Shown here: positions 34,207 through 42,923 of the stretch, in pieces
Layout of the letters: every line of letters begins with the position of its first letter
Position numbering within the stretch: the first letter of the stretch is position 1
Source of the DNA: Curtobacterium sp. MCLR17_007
GTDB lineage: Bacteria > Actinomycetota > Actinomycetes > Actinomycetales > Microbacteriaceae
Assembly (NCBI RefSeq): GCF_003234655.2
Contig: NZ_CP126271.1
Span: forward strand, 2,976,001-3,040,000
Direction of reading: 5' to 3'
DNA length: 64,000 bases
Made by a program: the position numbers and the translations under genes
The notes under the pieces: model-generated
Databases searched by the model: none
The model's input: the letters and a program-made list of their open reading frames with translations, nothing else
What the model was told of the DNA's origin: nothing

Positions 34207-35999
34207 GCGTCCTGCCCCCCACCGGCTCGCTGATCCCGGTCGACGCTCCGTTCTCGGCCGCCCAGGAGTCCTGGCTCGCCGGGTTCATCGCGGGCATCGC
34301 CGCCGCGGGCAAGAAGTCCGCCGCGCCGGCACCGACGACCACCGTCGACGTGCTGTTCGGCACCCAGACGGGCAACGCGGAGTCCCTCGCGGACCAGCTC
34401 GTCGCCGGTGCAGCGGCCCGCGGGCTCGGCGGGCGGGCCACCGCGCTCGACGACGTCTCCCCCGAGCAGCTCGCCGGGATGTCGCACGTGCTCGTCGTCA
34501 CCTCGACGTACGGCGAGGGCGAGATGCCCGACAACGCCGGCCTGTTCTGGGACGCCGTCCAGGCCAGCACCGTGCCGCGCCTCGAGGGCCTGCAGTACGC
34601 CGTGCTCGGGCTCGGCGACACGAGCTACGACGAGTTCTGCCAGGCCGGCAAGCTCATCGACACCCGCTTCGAGCAGCTCGGCGCGACCCGCCTGCACGAC
34701 CGCGTGGACTGTGACGTCGACTTCGAGGACCCCGCGGCGCTCTGGACGGCCGCCGTCCTCGACCGCGTCGCCGCGGAGACCGGAGCGCAGCCCGGTGTGC
34801 AGCCGGGCGCGGCCCCGGGCGGTGGAGCCGGCGCGACGGCCTCCGCAGCCGACGGGACGGGCGCGAGCCGGGCCTCCCGGCCGGGTTCCCAGTGGACCAA
34901 GCGGAACCCGTACCCGGCACGGCTGGTGGCGAACCGGCTGCTCTCCGACCCGCGCAGCGCGAAGGAGATCCGGCACTACGAGTTCGACCTCGGCGACAGC
35001 GGCATCACCTACGCGGCCGGCGACGCCCTGGCGGTCGTCCCGCGGAACGACGACGTGCTCGTCGGCGACCTGCTCGCCCACCTCGGCGCGACGGGCGCCG
35101 AGGTGTTCGACGGCCGGACCGTGCGGGACCTGCTGCGCACCGACCGCGAGGTCAGGACGCCGTCGAAGGACCTCATCGCCGACCTGGTGCAGCGCGAGCC
35201 GTCGAGCGAGCTGGCGGCCGTCGTCGCGCACGGCGACAAGCACGAGCTGGACCGCTGGCTGTGGGGTCGGGACGTCCTCGACCTGCTGCGTGACGCCGGC
35301 GCGAACGCCCCGGGGCTCGACGACCTGCTGCCGTTCCTCCGTCCGCTGCAGGCGCGGCAGTACTCGATCTCGTCGAGCCCGCTCGCGCACCCCGGTCGGG
35401 TCCACCTGACCGTCGCGTCAGTCCGGTACGGCGACGTCAACCGACGGCACTCCGGTGTGGCCTCCACGCACCTGGCGGACCGGGTCGCGGTCGGCGACGA
35501 GGTCGGCGTGTACCTGCAGCCGAACGCGGCGTTCAGCGTCCCCGCCGACGACGACGCGCCGCTGGTCATGGTCGGACCCGGCACCGGCATCGCGCCGTTC
35601 CGCGGGTTCCTGCACGAGCGCGCTGCACGTGGCGCGACGGGACGCAACTGGCTGTTCTTCGGCGACCAGCACCGCGACACGGACTTCGTCTACCGGGACG
35701 AGCTGACCGACCTGCAGGACTCCGGGGTGCTCACCCGGCTCGACCTGGCGTTCTCGCGCGACCAAGCCGAGAAGGTCTACGTGCAGACCCGGATGCGCGA
35801 GCAGTCGGCGGAGCTCTACCGGTGGCTCGAGGACGGCGCGACCTTCACCGTGTGCGGCGACGCGTCGCGGATGGCGAAGGACGTCGAGACCGCCCTGCTA
35901 ACGGTGATCGCCGAGCAGCGCGGCCGGGGCGACGACGACGCGGCCGAGTACCTGGCAGACCTGCGCCGGGCCAAGCGGTACGTCCGCGACGTCTACTGA
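34203..35999 (+). CDS. CysJ-type diflavin reductase (FMN/FAD, NADPH), likely electron donor to the glutamate synthase
   Basis: 598 aa, almost the length of E. coli CysJ. The flavodoxin domain has FGTQTGNAESLADQL, TSTYGEGEMPDNAG and LGLGDTSYDEFC; a Gly/Ala-rich linker (about 195-235) leads to the FAD domain with RQYSISSSP near residue 385; the NADPH domain has GPGTGIAPFRGFLHERA and the terminal RRAKRYVRDVY with an aromatic end residue. Its GTG overlaps the gltB stop (GTGA). No sulfite reductase hemoprotein (CysI) or nitrate reductase is in the window. I infer that it passes NADPH electrons through FAD and FMN to GltB in place of GltD; an orphan sulfite reductase subunit is the alternative. Confidence 0.87.
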   Translation: MSVLPPTGSLIPVDAPFSAAQESWLAGFIAGIAAAGKKSAAPAPTTTVDVLFGTQTGNAESLADQLVAGAAARGLGGRATALDDVSPEQLAGMSHVLVVTSTYGEGEMPDNAGLFWDAVQASTVPRLEGLQYAVLGLGDTSYDEFCQAGKLIDTRFEQLGATRLHDRVDCDVDFEDPAALWTAAVLDRVAAETGAQPGVQPGAAPGGGAGATASAADGTGASRASRPGSQWTKRNPYPARLVANRLLSDPRSAKEIRHYEFDLGDSGITYAAGDALAVVPRNDDVLVGDLLAHLGATGAEVFDGRTVRDLLRTDREVRTPSKDLIADLVQREPSSELAAVVAHGDKHELDRWLWGRDVLDLLRDAGANAPGLDDLLPFLRPLQARQYSISSSPLAHPGRVHLTVASVRYGDVNRRHSGVASTHLADRVAVGDEVGVYLQPNAAFSVPADDDAPLVMVGPGTGIAPFRGFLHERAARGATGRNWLFFGDQHRDTDFVYRDELTDLQDSGVLTRLDLAFSRDQAEKVYVQTRMREQSAELYRWLEDGATFTVCGDASRMAKDVETALLTVIAEQRGRGDDDAAEYLADLRRAKRYVRDVY

Positions 36000-36226
36000 C
36001 CACGGGGTGGTGGCGGTGGGTGGTCGCCGCCCCACCGTGCGGAACCCGAATCCTCTGGCGGGGCGGCGACCTGACCACCCGAGTCCGTGGGAGTCCCCTG
36101 ATCCGGGATTCCCGTGTCCGCGCGGCGCCCTGAGCCGGGAACGGAGCCGTACTTGGAGTGGTCCTCACGAATGTACGCGAAAGGCGCCGATCATGGAAAC
36201 CCGTTGACTGGGAATCGATGGTGATG
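36000..36226. other. Gene-free spacer between convergent genes
   Basis: A 227-bp gap after the diflavin reductase and before the end of the convergent DUF7882-like gene. It contains GGGAGTCCCC...GGGATTCCC short inverted repeats near 36087-36113 that could fold but no clear terminator. Its right part is less GC-rich than the surroundings. No gene is supported. Confidence 0.5.
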
Positions 36227-36598
36227 CTATGCGTTCTGGTCGTCGGTGCTGCCGGGTGCGACGGCGCGTGACCACGGCGAGTCCTCGCCCACGCTCGTGT
36301 CCGACGGTTCCGGGGTGAGGACCAGCCCGGCGCCGGAGGACGCCGAGGCGTAGAGCGCCTCGAGCCAGGAACGGTTGATCGACGGCGTCCGGCTGCCGGC
36401 GAACTTGAAGTGCAGGCTGACGTCGGGGTGCAGCCAGATTGTCGAGCGGCCGTCGCCGTGCAGCGCGTCGTCCTTCCACGAGAACACGAACCGGTGGTCG
36501 CGGCGCAGCATGTTCACGATCACGATCTGCAGGTGCGTGAGGGCACGGTCGTCGATGTGCAGGTCGAGCGGTTGTCCGGCGTAGATGAGCTGACCCAT
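36227..36598 (-). CDS. Small DUF7882-like protein
   Basis: 123 aa beginning MGQLIYAGQPLDLHIDDRAL, with the central MLRRDHRFVFSWKDD and STIWLHPDVSLHFKFAGSR. I recognise this as a small family common in Microbacteriaceae, often mislabelled as ATP-dependent DNA ligase although it has no ligase motif. There is no membrane segment. The C-terminal 30 residues (after VLTPEPSD) look disordered. The function is unknown. Confidence 0.75.
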   Translation of the reverse strand: MGQLIYAGQPLDLHIDDRALTHLQIVIVNMLRRDHRFVFSWKDDALHGDGRSTIWLHPDVSLHFKFAGSRTPSINRSWLEALYASASSGAGLVLTPEPSDTSVGEDSPWSRAVAPGSTDDQNA

Positions 36599-36710
36599 GG
36601 GTCTGTCTACTCCCTCGCGCGCCGCGCGGGCGGTGCCGAGGGCGGCGGGACCGACGGCACCGCGGGGCGGCGAGCCGGACGGGAGGCCCGGCTCGGGTCC
36701 GCCCCGTCCG

Positions 36711-37874
36711 TCAGGCCCGGTGCGTGGTCGCCTCGTAGTGCCGCGCGCCCCCGAGCACACCCGCGAAGCGGAAGGGCGCGTCGGTGACGCGCGCCCGCTC
36801 GGTGTCCTCGCTGGTGGCCGCGCCGGCGGCGTGCAGCTCCCGGTACTCCGCCACGGTGAGCGGCACGCGCGCGTCGAGCTCGGCCTGCACCACGCCCACG
36901 CGACGGTGGCGCTGGTGGTCGGGACGGACGATCCCCGTCACGAGCTCCCCCACGCTGCCCGAGCCGTAGCTGAACATGCCGATGCGCTTGCCCGCCAGGT
37001 CGTCGTCGAGGTCGAGCACGGCCGCCAGCGCGATCCAGATCGACGCCGTGTACGTGTTGCCCATCTGCCGGTTGTACGTGAAGCCGGTCCGCAGCTCGGA
37101 CTCGTCGAACTCCACCCCGACGTGCTGGGTGAGCTTGCGGTGCGCCTTGAGCGCCATCTTCGTGAACGGCTGGTGGTGCACGAAGCGGTCGATCTCGGCG
37201 TAGGACGGTCCCCCGCGCGCTGCGAGGTCGTCCCAGGCGCCGATGAACGCGTCGACGTAGGCGGTGACCGACAGGCGACCGTCGACGAGCGCCGTCGAGC
37301 GGTCGTTCGGCCGCCAGAAATCGTCGACGTCGGCGGTGAACAGGCCGGCGGCGGGCTCGATCTCGATCAGGTCGGGGTCGGCGCTGACGAGCATGGCGAC
37401 CGCGCCGGCGCCCTGCGTGGGTTCGGCGGCGGTGTCGACGTCGTAGCGGGCGACGTCGGCGGCGATGACGAGCACCCGCTCGCGGGGGTCGCGCGCGACG
37501 ATCCCGAGGGCGAGCTGCAGCGCGGCGGTCCCGCCGTAGCAGGCCTGCTTGAGCTCGACGGTGCGCACGTTCGACGGCAGCCCGAGCAGGCCGTGCACGA
37601 ACACCCCGGCCGCCTTGGACTGGTCGATGCCGGACTCGGTCGCGAACAGGACCGTGCGGATCCCCTCGACGCCGTGCCGGTCGACGACCTGCTTGGCCGC
37701 GGCCGCTCCCATCGTGACGATGTCCTCGTCCGGGGCAGGAACGCTGAAGGCGTCCTGCCCGATGCCGACGTGGTACTTCGCGGGGTCCACCCCGAGCTGC
37801 ACCGCCAGGTCGTCGAGCTCGAGCACGTGGTGCCCGGTCGTCACCGCGATGTCGTGGATGCCGATGGAGGTCAT
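36711..37874 (-). CDS. mvaS: Hydroxymethylglutaryl-CoA synthase
   Basis: 387 aa, the bacterial HMGS size. The acylated catalytic Cys lies in ELKQACYGGTAALQLALG near residue 111, the general His in RFVHHQPFTKMALKAH, and the thiolase-fold glycine loop in MFSYGSGSVGELVTGIV. It condenses acetyl-CoA with acetoacetyl-CoA. It is the last gene of the mevalonate operon, coupled by ATGA overlap to the reductase gene. An imperfect copy of the GGACGGGAGGCCCGG hairpin family lies just after its stop. Confidence 0.95.
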   Translation of the reverse strand: MTSIGIHDIAVTTGHHVLELDDLAVQLGVDPAKYHVGIGQDAFSVPAPDEDIVTMGAAAAKQVVDRHGVEGIRTVLFATESGIDQSKAAGVFVHGLLGLPSNVRTVELKQACYGGTAALQLALGIVARDPRERVLVIAADVARYDVDTAAEPTQGAGAVAMLVSADPDLIEIEPAAGLFTADVDDFWRPNDRSTALVDGRLSVTAYVDAFIGAWDDLAARGGPSYAEIDRFVHHQPFTKMALKAHRKLTQHVGVEFDESELRTGFTYNRQMGNTYTASIWIALAAVLDLDDDLAGKRIGMFSYGSGSVGELVTGIVRPDHQRHRRVGVVQAELDARVPLTVAEYRELHAAGAATSEDTERARVTDAPFRFAGVLGGARHYEATTHRA

Positions 37875-38962
37875 GCTGTGCCGTCCTTCTTCCCGCCACG
37901 CTCCATGGCGACGTGTGCCGCCATCAACTCGCCGGGGTTCGTCTGCGCGGCGAGCAGGGACAGCTCACCGCAGAGCACCGTCGCGGCGCAGAGTCCTGCG
38001 AGGCGACGGGCGTTCGCGCCGGGCTCCCGGTCCTCGCGGCAGCCGAGACGCGTCAGTGCGTCCTCGACGACGGGCAGGTCGTTGCCCTTGCCGTTGCCGA
38101 CCGTGCCGACGATGAGGTGCGGGAGGGAGCACGAGAAGTACAGGTCGTCGCCGCGGGCCTCGGCGAACGTGATGCCCTGGGAGCCCTCGACGATGTTCGC
38201 CGCGTCCTGCCCGGTGGCCAGGTAGAAGCCGAGCAGCATGTTCGCGTAGTGCGCGTTGGCGGAGCGCAGGGCACCGGCGATCGTCGACCCGACAAGGTTC
38301 TTCGCCGTGTTGAGGTCGACGATGCGCTGGGTCGAGGTCTTGAGGAAGCGCTCGACGACCTGCCCGGGCAGGACGATCTCGGCGATCGTGGCCCGACCGC
38401 GCCCGCGGATGCCGTTCACCGCCGTGGCCTTCTTGTCCGAGCAGAAGTTGCCGGAGATCGACACGTACGACAGCTCCGGGTGCCAGCCGAGGATCGTCGG
38501 CAGCAGCGTGTCCGCCGCCTGCGTCACCATGTTGTGGCCCGACGCGTCGCCCGTGGTGAACGCGAACCGCAGGAACAGCAGGTCACCGACGATCTCCGGG
38601 TGCACCTCGATGAGCTTCGCGTAGCGACTCTGCCCGACCACGACGGCCTCGAGCTCGTCCTGGCGGGCCAGGATCTGCCCGGCGGCGATGTGCGCCGCCG
38701 CTGCGCTGTCGGCACGGACGACGACCGAGCGGGTCATGCGCTCGTCGACGACCGTTGCGACGATGCCGCCCTCGACCATGCGGGAGATGCGGGCGCCCCG
38801 ACCGACGGACGGCCACAGCGGCGACTCGTAGGTCGCCAGGGGCACCGCGTGCTCGCCCTCGACGGCGTTGCCGCTGACGCGCAACGGACCGACCCAGCGC
38901 GTCGGGATCGGCGTCTGCGTGATCGTCTTGTCGACGGTGCTCGGATTCGCTGTGTCGCTCAC
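37871..38962 (-). CDS. hmgR: Hydroxymethylglutaryl-CoA reductase, class I-like
   Basis: 363 aa, soluble, with the catalytic core of class I HMG-CoA reductases: ISGNFCSDKKATAVNGIRGR carries the active Lys, GDASGHNMVTQAADTLLPTI the NADPH-side segment, and RMVEGGIVATVVDERMTRSV the substrate Glu region. It reduces HMG-CoA to mevalonate with NADPH. The GTG start at 38962 overlaps the stop of the kinase gene upstream by 3 bp plus one (GTGA), and its own stop overlaps mvaS. Confidence 0.93.
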   Translation of the reverse strand: MSDTANPSTVDKTITQTPIPTRWVGPLRVSGNAVEGEHAVPLATYESPLWPSVGRGARISRMVEGGIVATVVDERMTRSVVVRADSAAAAHIAAGQILARQDELEAVVVGQSRYAKLIEVHPEIVGDLLFLRFAFTTGDASGHNMVTQAADTLLPTILGWHPELSYVSISGNFCSDKKATAVNGIRGRGRATIAEIVLPGQVVERFLKTSTQRIVDLNTAKNLVGSTIAGALRSANAHYANMLLGFYLATGQDAANIVEGSQGITFAEARGDDLYFSCSLPHLIVGTVGNGKGNDLPVVEDALTRLGCREDREPGANARRLAGLCAATVLCGELSLLAAQTNPGELMAAHVAMERGGKKDGTA

Positions 38963-40038
38963 TCGATGGGGCCTTCCGGGGGTTGGACGGCGACCGAGAG
39001 GTGCCGGATGTCGTGCGCCTCCCACTCGCGGAAGATCACGGTCGGGTCGAGGTCGGCCGGCACGAGGGCGATGCCGCAGTCGCCGCCGCCGGCACCGGAC
39101 GGCTTGGCCGCCCCGCCGGAGCGCTCGACGACGTCGCACAGGGTGGTCAGTCGGTCGGTCTCGATGCGCGAGCCGACGGAGTCGCCGAGCCGCTGCATGA
39201 GTCCGCGGGCGCGGCGGAGCGCATCGAGCGTCTGCTCGGCGTCGCCGGTCTGGAGGCCCGTGGTCAGGTCGTCGACGCAGGCGCGGCTGTCGTCGAGGAA
39301 CGTCGAGTACCCGCCGTTCCGGTGGCGCCGCACGGCACCGACGAGCTGCGTGGTGGACGCCGGCGACCCGGTCCAGCCGACCAGCAGCCGCAGGTCCGTC
39401 GGCGCGGGGAGCCGCTCGACGTCGAACCCGGCCCACGCGTCGACGTCGTGCAGGATCGCCGAGACGGTGTTGCCCGCGAGCTGCTCGAGCAGGCGCTCGC
39501 GGTCCGGCGCGCTGTAGCGGAGCCACCCGCCGAACGTGCTCGCCGCCAGGTCGCCACCGGAGGCCCGCGGGTTGACCCGCACGGTGGCCAGGAGCGCGAC
39601 CTGGAAGCGCTGCCGCTGGGACAGCCCGAGCCGGTAGAAGCGGTCGAGGGCGCCGACGGTCGCGACGGTCACGGCGGCCGACGACCCGAGGCCGAACTTG
39701 CGGCCGCTGGCGTCGTCGAGCTGGCTCGCGATGCGCAGGTCGTGGAAGCGCGGCTCGATGCCGAGTTCGGCGCGCAGCTTCTCGACCAGGTCGATGGTCG
39801 CCATGACGTAGTCGTAGGGGTGGTGCTCGCGGTCGAGCGCGAGGCCGTCCTCACGGCGGGTCCACGTCAGCGGCAGGTGCCCGTACTCTTCCGAGTGCAC
39901 GCTGCCGGACCCGTGGCCCTCGGCGACGCGGGCGGTGATGGCGCGGTCGAGGGCGATGAGCACCGACGGCTGGCCCGGCTCGACGACGGCGTACTCACCG
40001 GCGACGAACAACTTGCCGTGGGCGCGGAACTCGATCAC
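38959..40038 (-). CDS. pmk: Phosphomevalonate kinase
   Basis: 359 aa GHMP kinase. The N-terminus FRAHGKLFVAGEYAVVEPGQ is characteristic of PMK, the ATP loop is FGLGSSAAVTVATVGAL, and the C-terminal GHMP motif is AAKPSGAGGGDCGIALVPA. It converts mevalonate phosphate to the diphosphate. GTG start overlapping mvaD stop (GTGA). Confidence 0.93.
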   Translation of the reverse strand: MIEFRAHGKLFVAGEYAVVEPGQPSVLIALDRAITARVAEGHGSGSVHSEEYGHLPLTWTRREDGLALDREHHPYDYVMATIDLVEKLRAELGIEPRFHDLRIASQLDDASGRKFGLGSSAAVTVATVGALDRFYRLGLSQRQRFQVALLATVRVNPRASGGDLAASTFGGWLRYSAPDRERLLEQLAGNTVSAILHDVDAWAGFDVERLPAPTDLRLLVGWTGSPASTTQLVGAVRRHRNGGYSTFLDDSRACVDDLTTGLQTGDAEQTLDALRRARGLMQRLGDSVGSRIETDRLTTLCDVVERSGGAAKPSGAGGGDCGIALVPADLDPTVIFREWEAHDIRHLSVAVQPPEGPIE

Positions 40039-41039
40039 TCGGTGGACTCCTTCTGGACGGGGTGCTGTTGCTTCCCCGTTCCTTCGGAGCCGACCAGGCG
40101 TGCGGCAGGCCCGGTGCCGGACTCGATGACGGTGCCCAGGTCGGCGAGCGCAGCGGCCACCGCGGCCCGGTCCTGCGGCTGCACGAGCACGACGACGTTC
40201 GGGCCGGCGTCGGCGGTGGCGTAGGCCTCGGTACCCGCGGCGCGCAGCGCAGCGACCGCGTCGAAGACCGCGACGCTGCGGGCGGTGAGGTACCGGATCG
40301 GGGGGAAGGAGCCCTCGATCGTGGCGTGCATGCGCAGGGCGTTGCTCTCGGTGAGCTCGCCGATCCGGGTGAAGTCCCCGACGGCGCAGGCGGCCAGCAT
40401 GTCGCCGACCGTCTCGGTGGTCGAGGTGACCCAGGCGGGGTAGAACGGCGAGGTCGCGATGGTGCGGCGCATGGCCTCGCGGGACCCGATCGCCTTCGGG
40501 CCGTCGTCGATCGTCACGACGACCATGGCCATCGGGGGCGCCGGGATCGTCTCGGCGTACGAGCCCTGGTCATCGCCGGCGTGCCAGACCGACACCCCGC
40601 CGGGGATCGACCGCGTGGCCGACCCCGAGCCGCGCCGTGCCAGCCGGGACAGGTCCCGCTCCGACAGGTCGAGCCCGTAGGCCGCCGCCGCCGCGGTCGC
40701 CAGGGCGGCGAAGCCCGAGGCGCTCGACGCCAGGCCGGCACCGGTCGGAACCGTGTTGGTCGACTCGACCGACGCACGGGCATCGCTCCCCGCCAGCTGC
40801 CGGACCAGGTCGAGGAACCGCTCGACGCGTGTCAAGGGACCATCGTCGACGACGCGACCGTTCAGGACGAACGCGTCCCGGGCCTCCTGGCGGTCGACGA
40901 GCGTGACGGACGTCGTCGTCGGGAAGACGTCGAGGCCCATCGAGACGCTGCCCGTCGCGGGGAGCGCGAGGTCGGCGTCCGCCTTGCCCCAGTACTTGAC
41001 GAGGGCGATGTTGGGGTGCGCGACGGCGGTGGCGGTCAT
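40035..41039 (-). CDS. mvaD: Diphosphomevalonate decarboxylase
   Basis: 334 aa. AHPNIALVKYWGKADADLAL at the N-terminus is the MvaD signature, VPTGAGLASSASGFAALATA the ATP-binding loop, and ATADAGPNVVVL carries the catalytic Asp region. It makes isopentenyl diphosphate. Its ATG shares one base with the mvk stop codon (TGATG). Confidence 0.95.
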   Translation of the reverse strand: MTATAVAHPNIALVKYWGKADADLALPATGSVSMGLDVFPTTTSVTLVDRQEARDAFVLNGRVVDDGPLTRVERFLDLVRQLAGSDARASVESTNTVPTGAGLASSASGFAALATAAAAAYGLDLSERDLSRLARRGSGSATRSIPGGVSVWHAGDDQGSYAETIPAPPMAMVVVTIDDGPKAIGSREAMRRTIATSPFYPAWVTSTTETVGDMLAACAVGDFTRIGELTESNALRMHATIEGSFPPIRYLTARSVAVFDAVAALRAAGTEAYATADAGPNVVVLVQPQDRAAVAAALADLGTVIESGTGPAARLVGSEGTGKQQHPVQKESTE

Positions 41040-42016
41040 CAGGCGCGGTCTCCGATCCGAGTGGTCCAGGTGGCGGCGGCACCGGCGTCGCGCAGTGCTG
41101 CCGCGATGCGGTCCGCGTGCTCGCCGTCCGTGGCGAGTGCGAGCAGACATCCGCCGCGCCCGCCGCCGGTGAGCTTGGCGCCGAGGGCGCCCGCTCGCCT
41201 GGCGGCTGCGACCAGGCGGTCGAGGTCGTCGCTCGACACGTCGAGCGTCGCGAGCAGCCCGTGTGCGGCGTCCATCGTGGCACCGAGCGCCTGGGCGTCG
41301 CCGTCCACGAGTGTCCCCCGCGCCTGACGGGCGAGGTCGCCGAGGCGGGCGAGAAGGGCGTCGACCGCGCGGGGATCGCGGTCGTGGGCCTCGCGCACGG
41401 CGGTGACTGCCTGGCGGGTGTGACCGGGGACGCCGGTGTCCGCGACGACGAAGACGAACTCCCCGGACAGCTCCACGGGCTCGACGTGGCCGCCCTCGAA
41501 CCAGACCGGCACGTCAGCGACGACCCCGCGGGCGTCGAGCCCGGACGGCCGCCCGTGGGCGACGCGCTCGCACTCCTGGATGAGCTCGTGGTGGGTCTCG
41601 GCGTCGAGCGTGACCCCGAAGACGTCGGCGACGGCGGCGGTGACGGCGGCGGCGACCGCGGCACTCGACCCCATGCCCCGAGCGGTCGGGACGTCGCTGT
41701 CGACCCGGACGTGCACGTGCTGGTCCTCGGCGCCGAGCCACCGCAGCGTCGCGGTCACCGCGGTGACGGTGGGCATCACCGCGGCGGGGGCGAGGTCGAG
41801 CGGGCCCGTGTGCACCGTGGAGGTGAGGCCGTGGCCCGTCGCCCGGGGCGTCGGGGTGACCGTCGCGGTGACCCGGACGTCGTTGACCGGCAGCACGAGT
41901 GCGGGTTCGCCGTACACCACGGCGTGCTCGCCGATCAGGATCGTCTTGCCGTGGGACGACGACGATCCGACTCGGGGGGTCGCTGTTCGTGCTTCGGCTG
42001 GGTGGTTGCTGGTCAT
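41039..42016 (-). CDS. mvk: Mevalonate kinase
   Basis: 325 aa GHMP kinase and first gene of the mevalonate operon. SSSSHGKTILIGEHAVVYGE at the N-terminus, ATP loop VPTARGMGSSAAVAAAVTAA, and C-terminal LGAKLTGGGRGGCLLALA match mevalonate kinases. The ATG at 42016 has no strong ribosome site. The operon order is mvk, mvaD, pmk, hmgR, mvaS, all overlapping. Confidence 0.95.
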   Translation of the reverse strand: MTSNHPAEARTATPRVGSSSSHGKTILIGEHAVVYGEPALVLPVNDVRVTATVTPTPRATGHGLTSTVHTGPLDLAPAAVMPTVTAVTATLRWLGAEDQHVHVRVDSDVPTARGMGSSAAVAAAVTAAVADVFGVTLDAETHHELIQECERVAHGRPSGLDARGVVADVPVWFEGGHVEPVELSGEFVFVVADTGVPGHTRQAVTAVREAHDRDPRAVDALLARLGDLARQARGTLVDGDAQALGATMDAAHGLLATLDVSSDDLDRLVAAARRAGALGAKLTGGGRGGCLLALATDGEHADRIAAALRDAGAAATWTTRIGDRA

Positions 42017-42093
42017 CAGTGGTCCGACCAGCCTAACCGCACGGCTGCGGACCTGCTCAGCACCGTGCGCAGGCCGACTCCTAGGCTTGCGGG

Positions 42094-42846
42094 ATGGTCG
42101 ACTCCACCACGGGCACCCACGACGTCGACGGCGTGCCCGTCTGGTTCCGCCGCCGGCCGGCGACCGTGCCCGATGCCCCGCGCGTCGTGCTGCTGCACGG
42201 GGGCGTCTCGGACAGCCGGGTGTTCGACGGGATGCTCACGGCACTGCCCGACACGCTCGAGCTCTGGACGTACGACCGCCGCGGGCACGGGCGGACACCG
42301 GACACGGACGAGCCCCTCGGCTTCGCCGCGATGGTCGACGAGGGCGTCGCGTTCATCACCGAGCGCGTCGGCGGCCCGGTGCACCTGGTCGGTCACAGCG
42401 ACGGGGCGGACACGGCGCTGCTGCTGGCGATCGAGCACCCGGCGCTCGTCGCGTCGGTGACGTCGTTCTCGGGCAACCTGGATCCGTCCGGGTACGAGCC
42501 GGGCTCGGTGAGCGTCGACGAGCTGGACACGGCCGTCGGCGACCACTGGGCACAGGTGGCGCCGCACGAGCGCGGGTACTTCCGCACGGTGGCCGCGAAG
42601 ACGATCCGGCTCTGGCTGACGGAGCCGCAGATGACCCCGGCGGACCTGGGACGGATCACGGCGCCCGTGCTCGTCGCGGCCGGCGAGCGCGACGTCATCC
42701 GGCCCGAGCACACCGGCGGGATCCACCGGGGCATCCCCGGTTCCCGGCTGGCGATCGTGCCCGGGGTCGGCCACATGCTCGTCGAGGACGAGGCCGCCGT
42801 CTGCGCGGCGCTGGTCGAGCAGACGATCGCCCGAGCGACCAGCTGA
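42094..42846 (+). CDS. Alpha/beta hydrolase
   Basis: 250 aa. VLLHGGVSDSRVFDGMLTAL is the oxyanion strand, VGHSDGADTALLLAIEHP the nucleophile elbow with Ser, LVAAGERDVIRPEHTGG the acid, and VPGVGHMLVEDE the His. A complete triad is thus visible. It is divergent from the mevalonate operon with 77 bp in between. The substrate is not known. Confidence 0.85.
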   Translation: MVDSTTGTHDVDGVPVWFRRRPATVPDAPRVVLLHGGVSDSRVFDGMLTALPDTLELWTYDRRGHGRTPDTDEPLGFAAMVDEGVAFITERVGGPVHLVGHSDGADTALLLAIEHPALVASVTSFSGNLDPSGYEPGSVSVDELDTAVGDHWAQVAPHERGYFRTVAAKTIRLWLTEPQMTPADLGRITAPVLVAAGERDVIRPEHTGGIHRGIPGSRLAIVPGVGHMLVEDEAAVCAALVEQTIARATS

Positions 42847-42887
42847 CCTCCGATCGCGCGTGGGGTCTCCGGTCGTCGCGCATCTAG

Positions 42888-42899
42888 GTTGTGCACAAC
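42888..42899. promoter_or_regulatory. OhrR-type operator palindrome
   Basis: GTTGTGCACAAC is a perfect 12-bp palindrome 24 bp before the ohrR start, followed by a weaker related dyad TTGCGTGCAA at 42904-42913. Similar TTGT..ACAA dyads are bound by OhrR regulators, so autoregulation of ohrR and ohr is likely. Confidence 0.65.
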
Positions 42900-42923
42900 T
42901 CAGTTGCGTGCAATGCTTGCCCC

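Noticed and set aside
34203..35999. Assignment simply as cysJ, sulfite reductase flavoprotein
   Set aside because: The domain content fits, but there is no cysI or other sulfur assimilation gene in the window and the gene overlaps gltB, so the name would hide the more likely role.
36204..36233. Plus-strand promoter-like pair TTGACT and TATGCG
   Set aside because: The -10 match is weak and there is no plus-strand gene after it; the region is the end of a minus-strand gene.
36227..36598. ATP-dependent DNA ligase
   Set aside because: This small family is often labelled so in databases, but the 123-aa protein has no KxDG nucleotidyltransferase motif.
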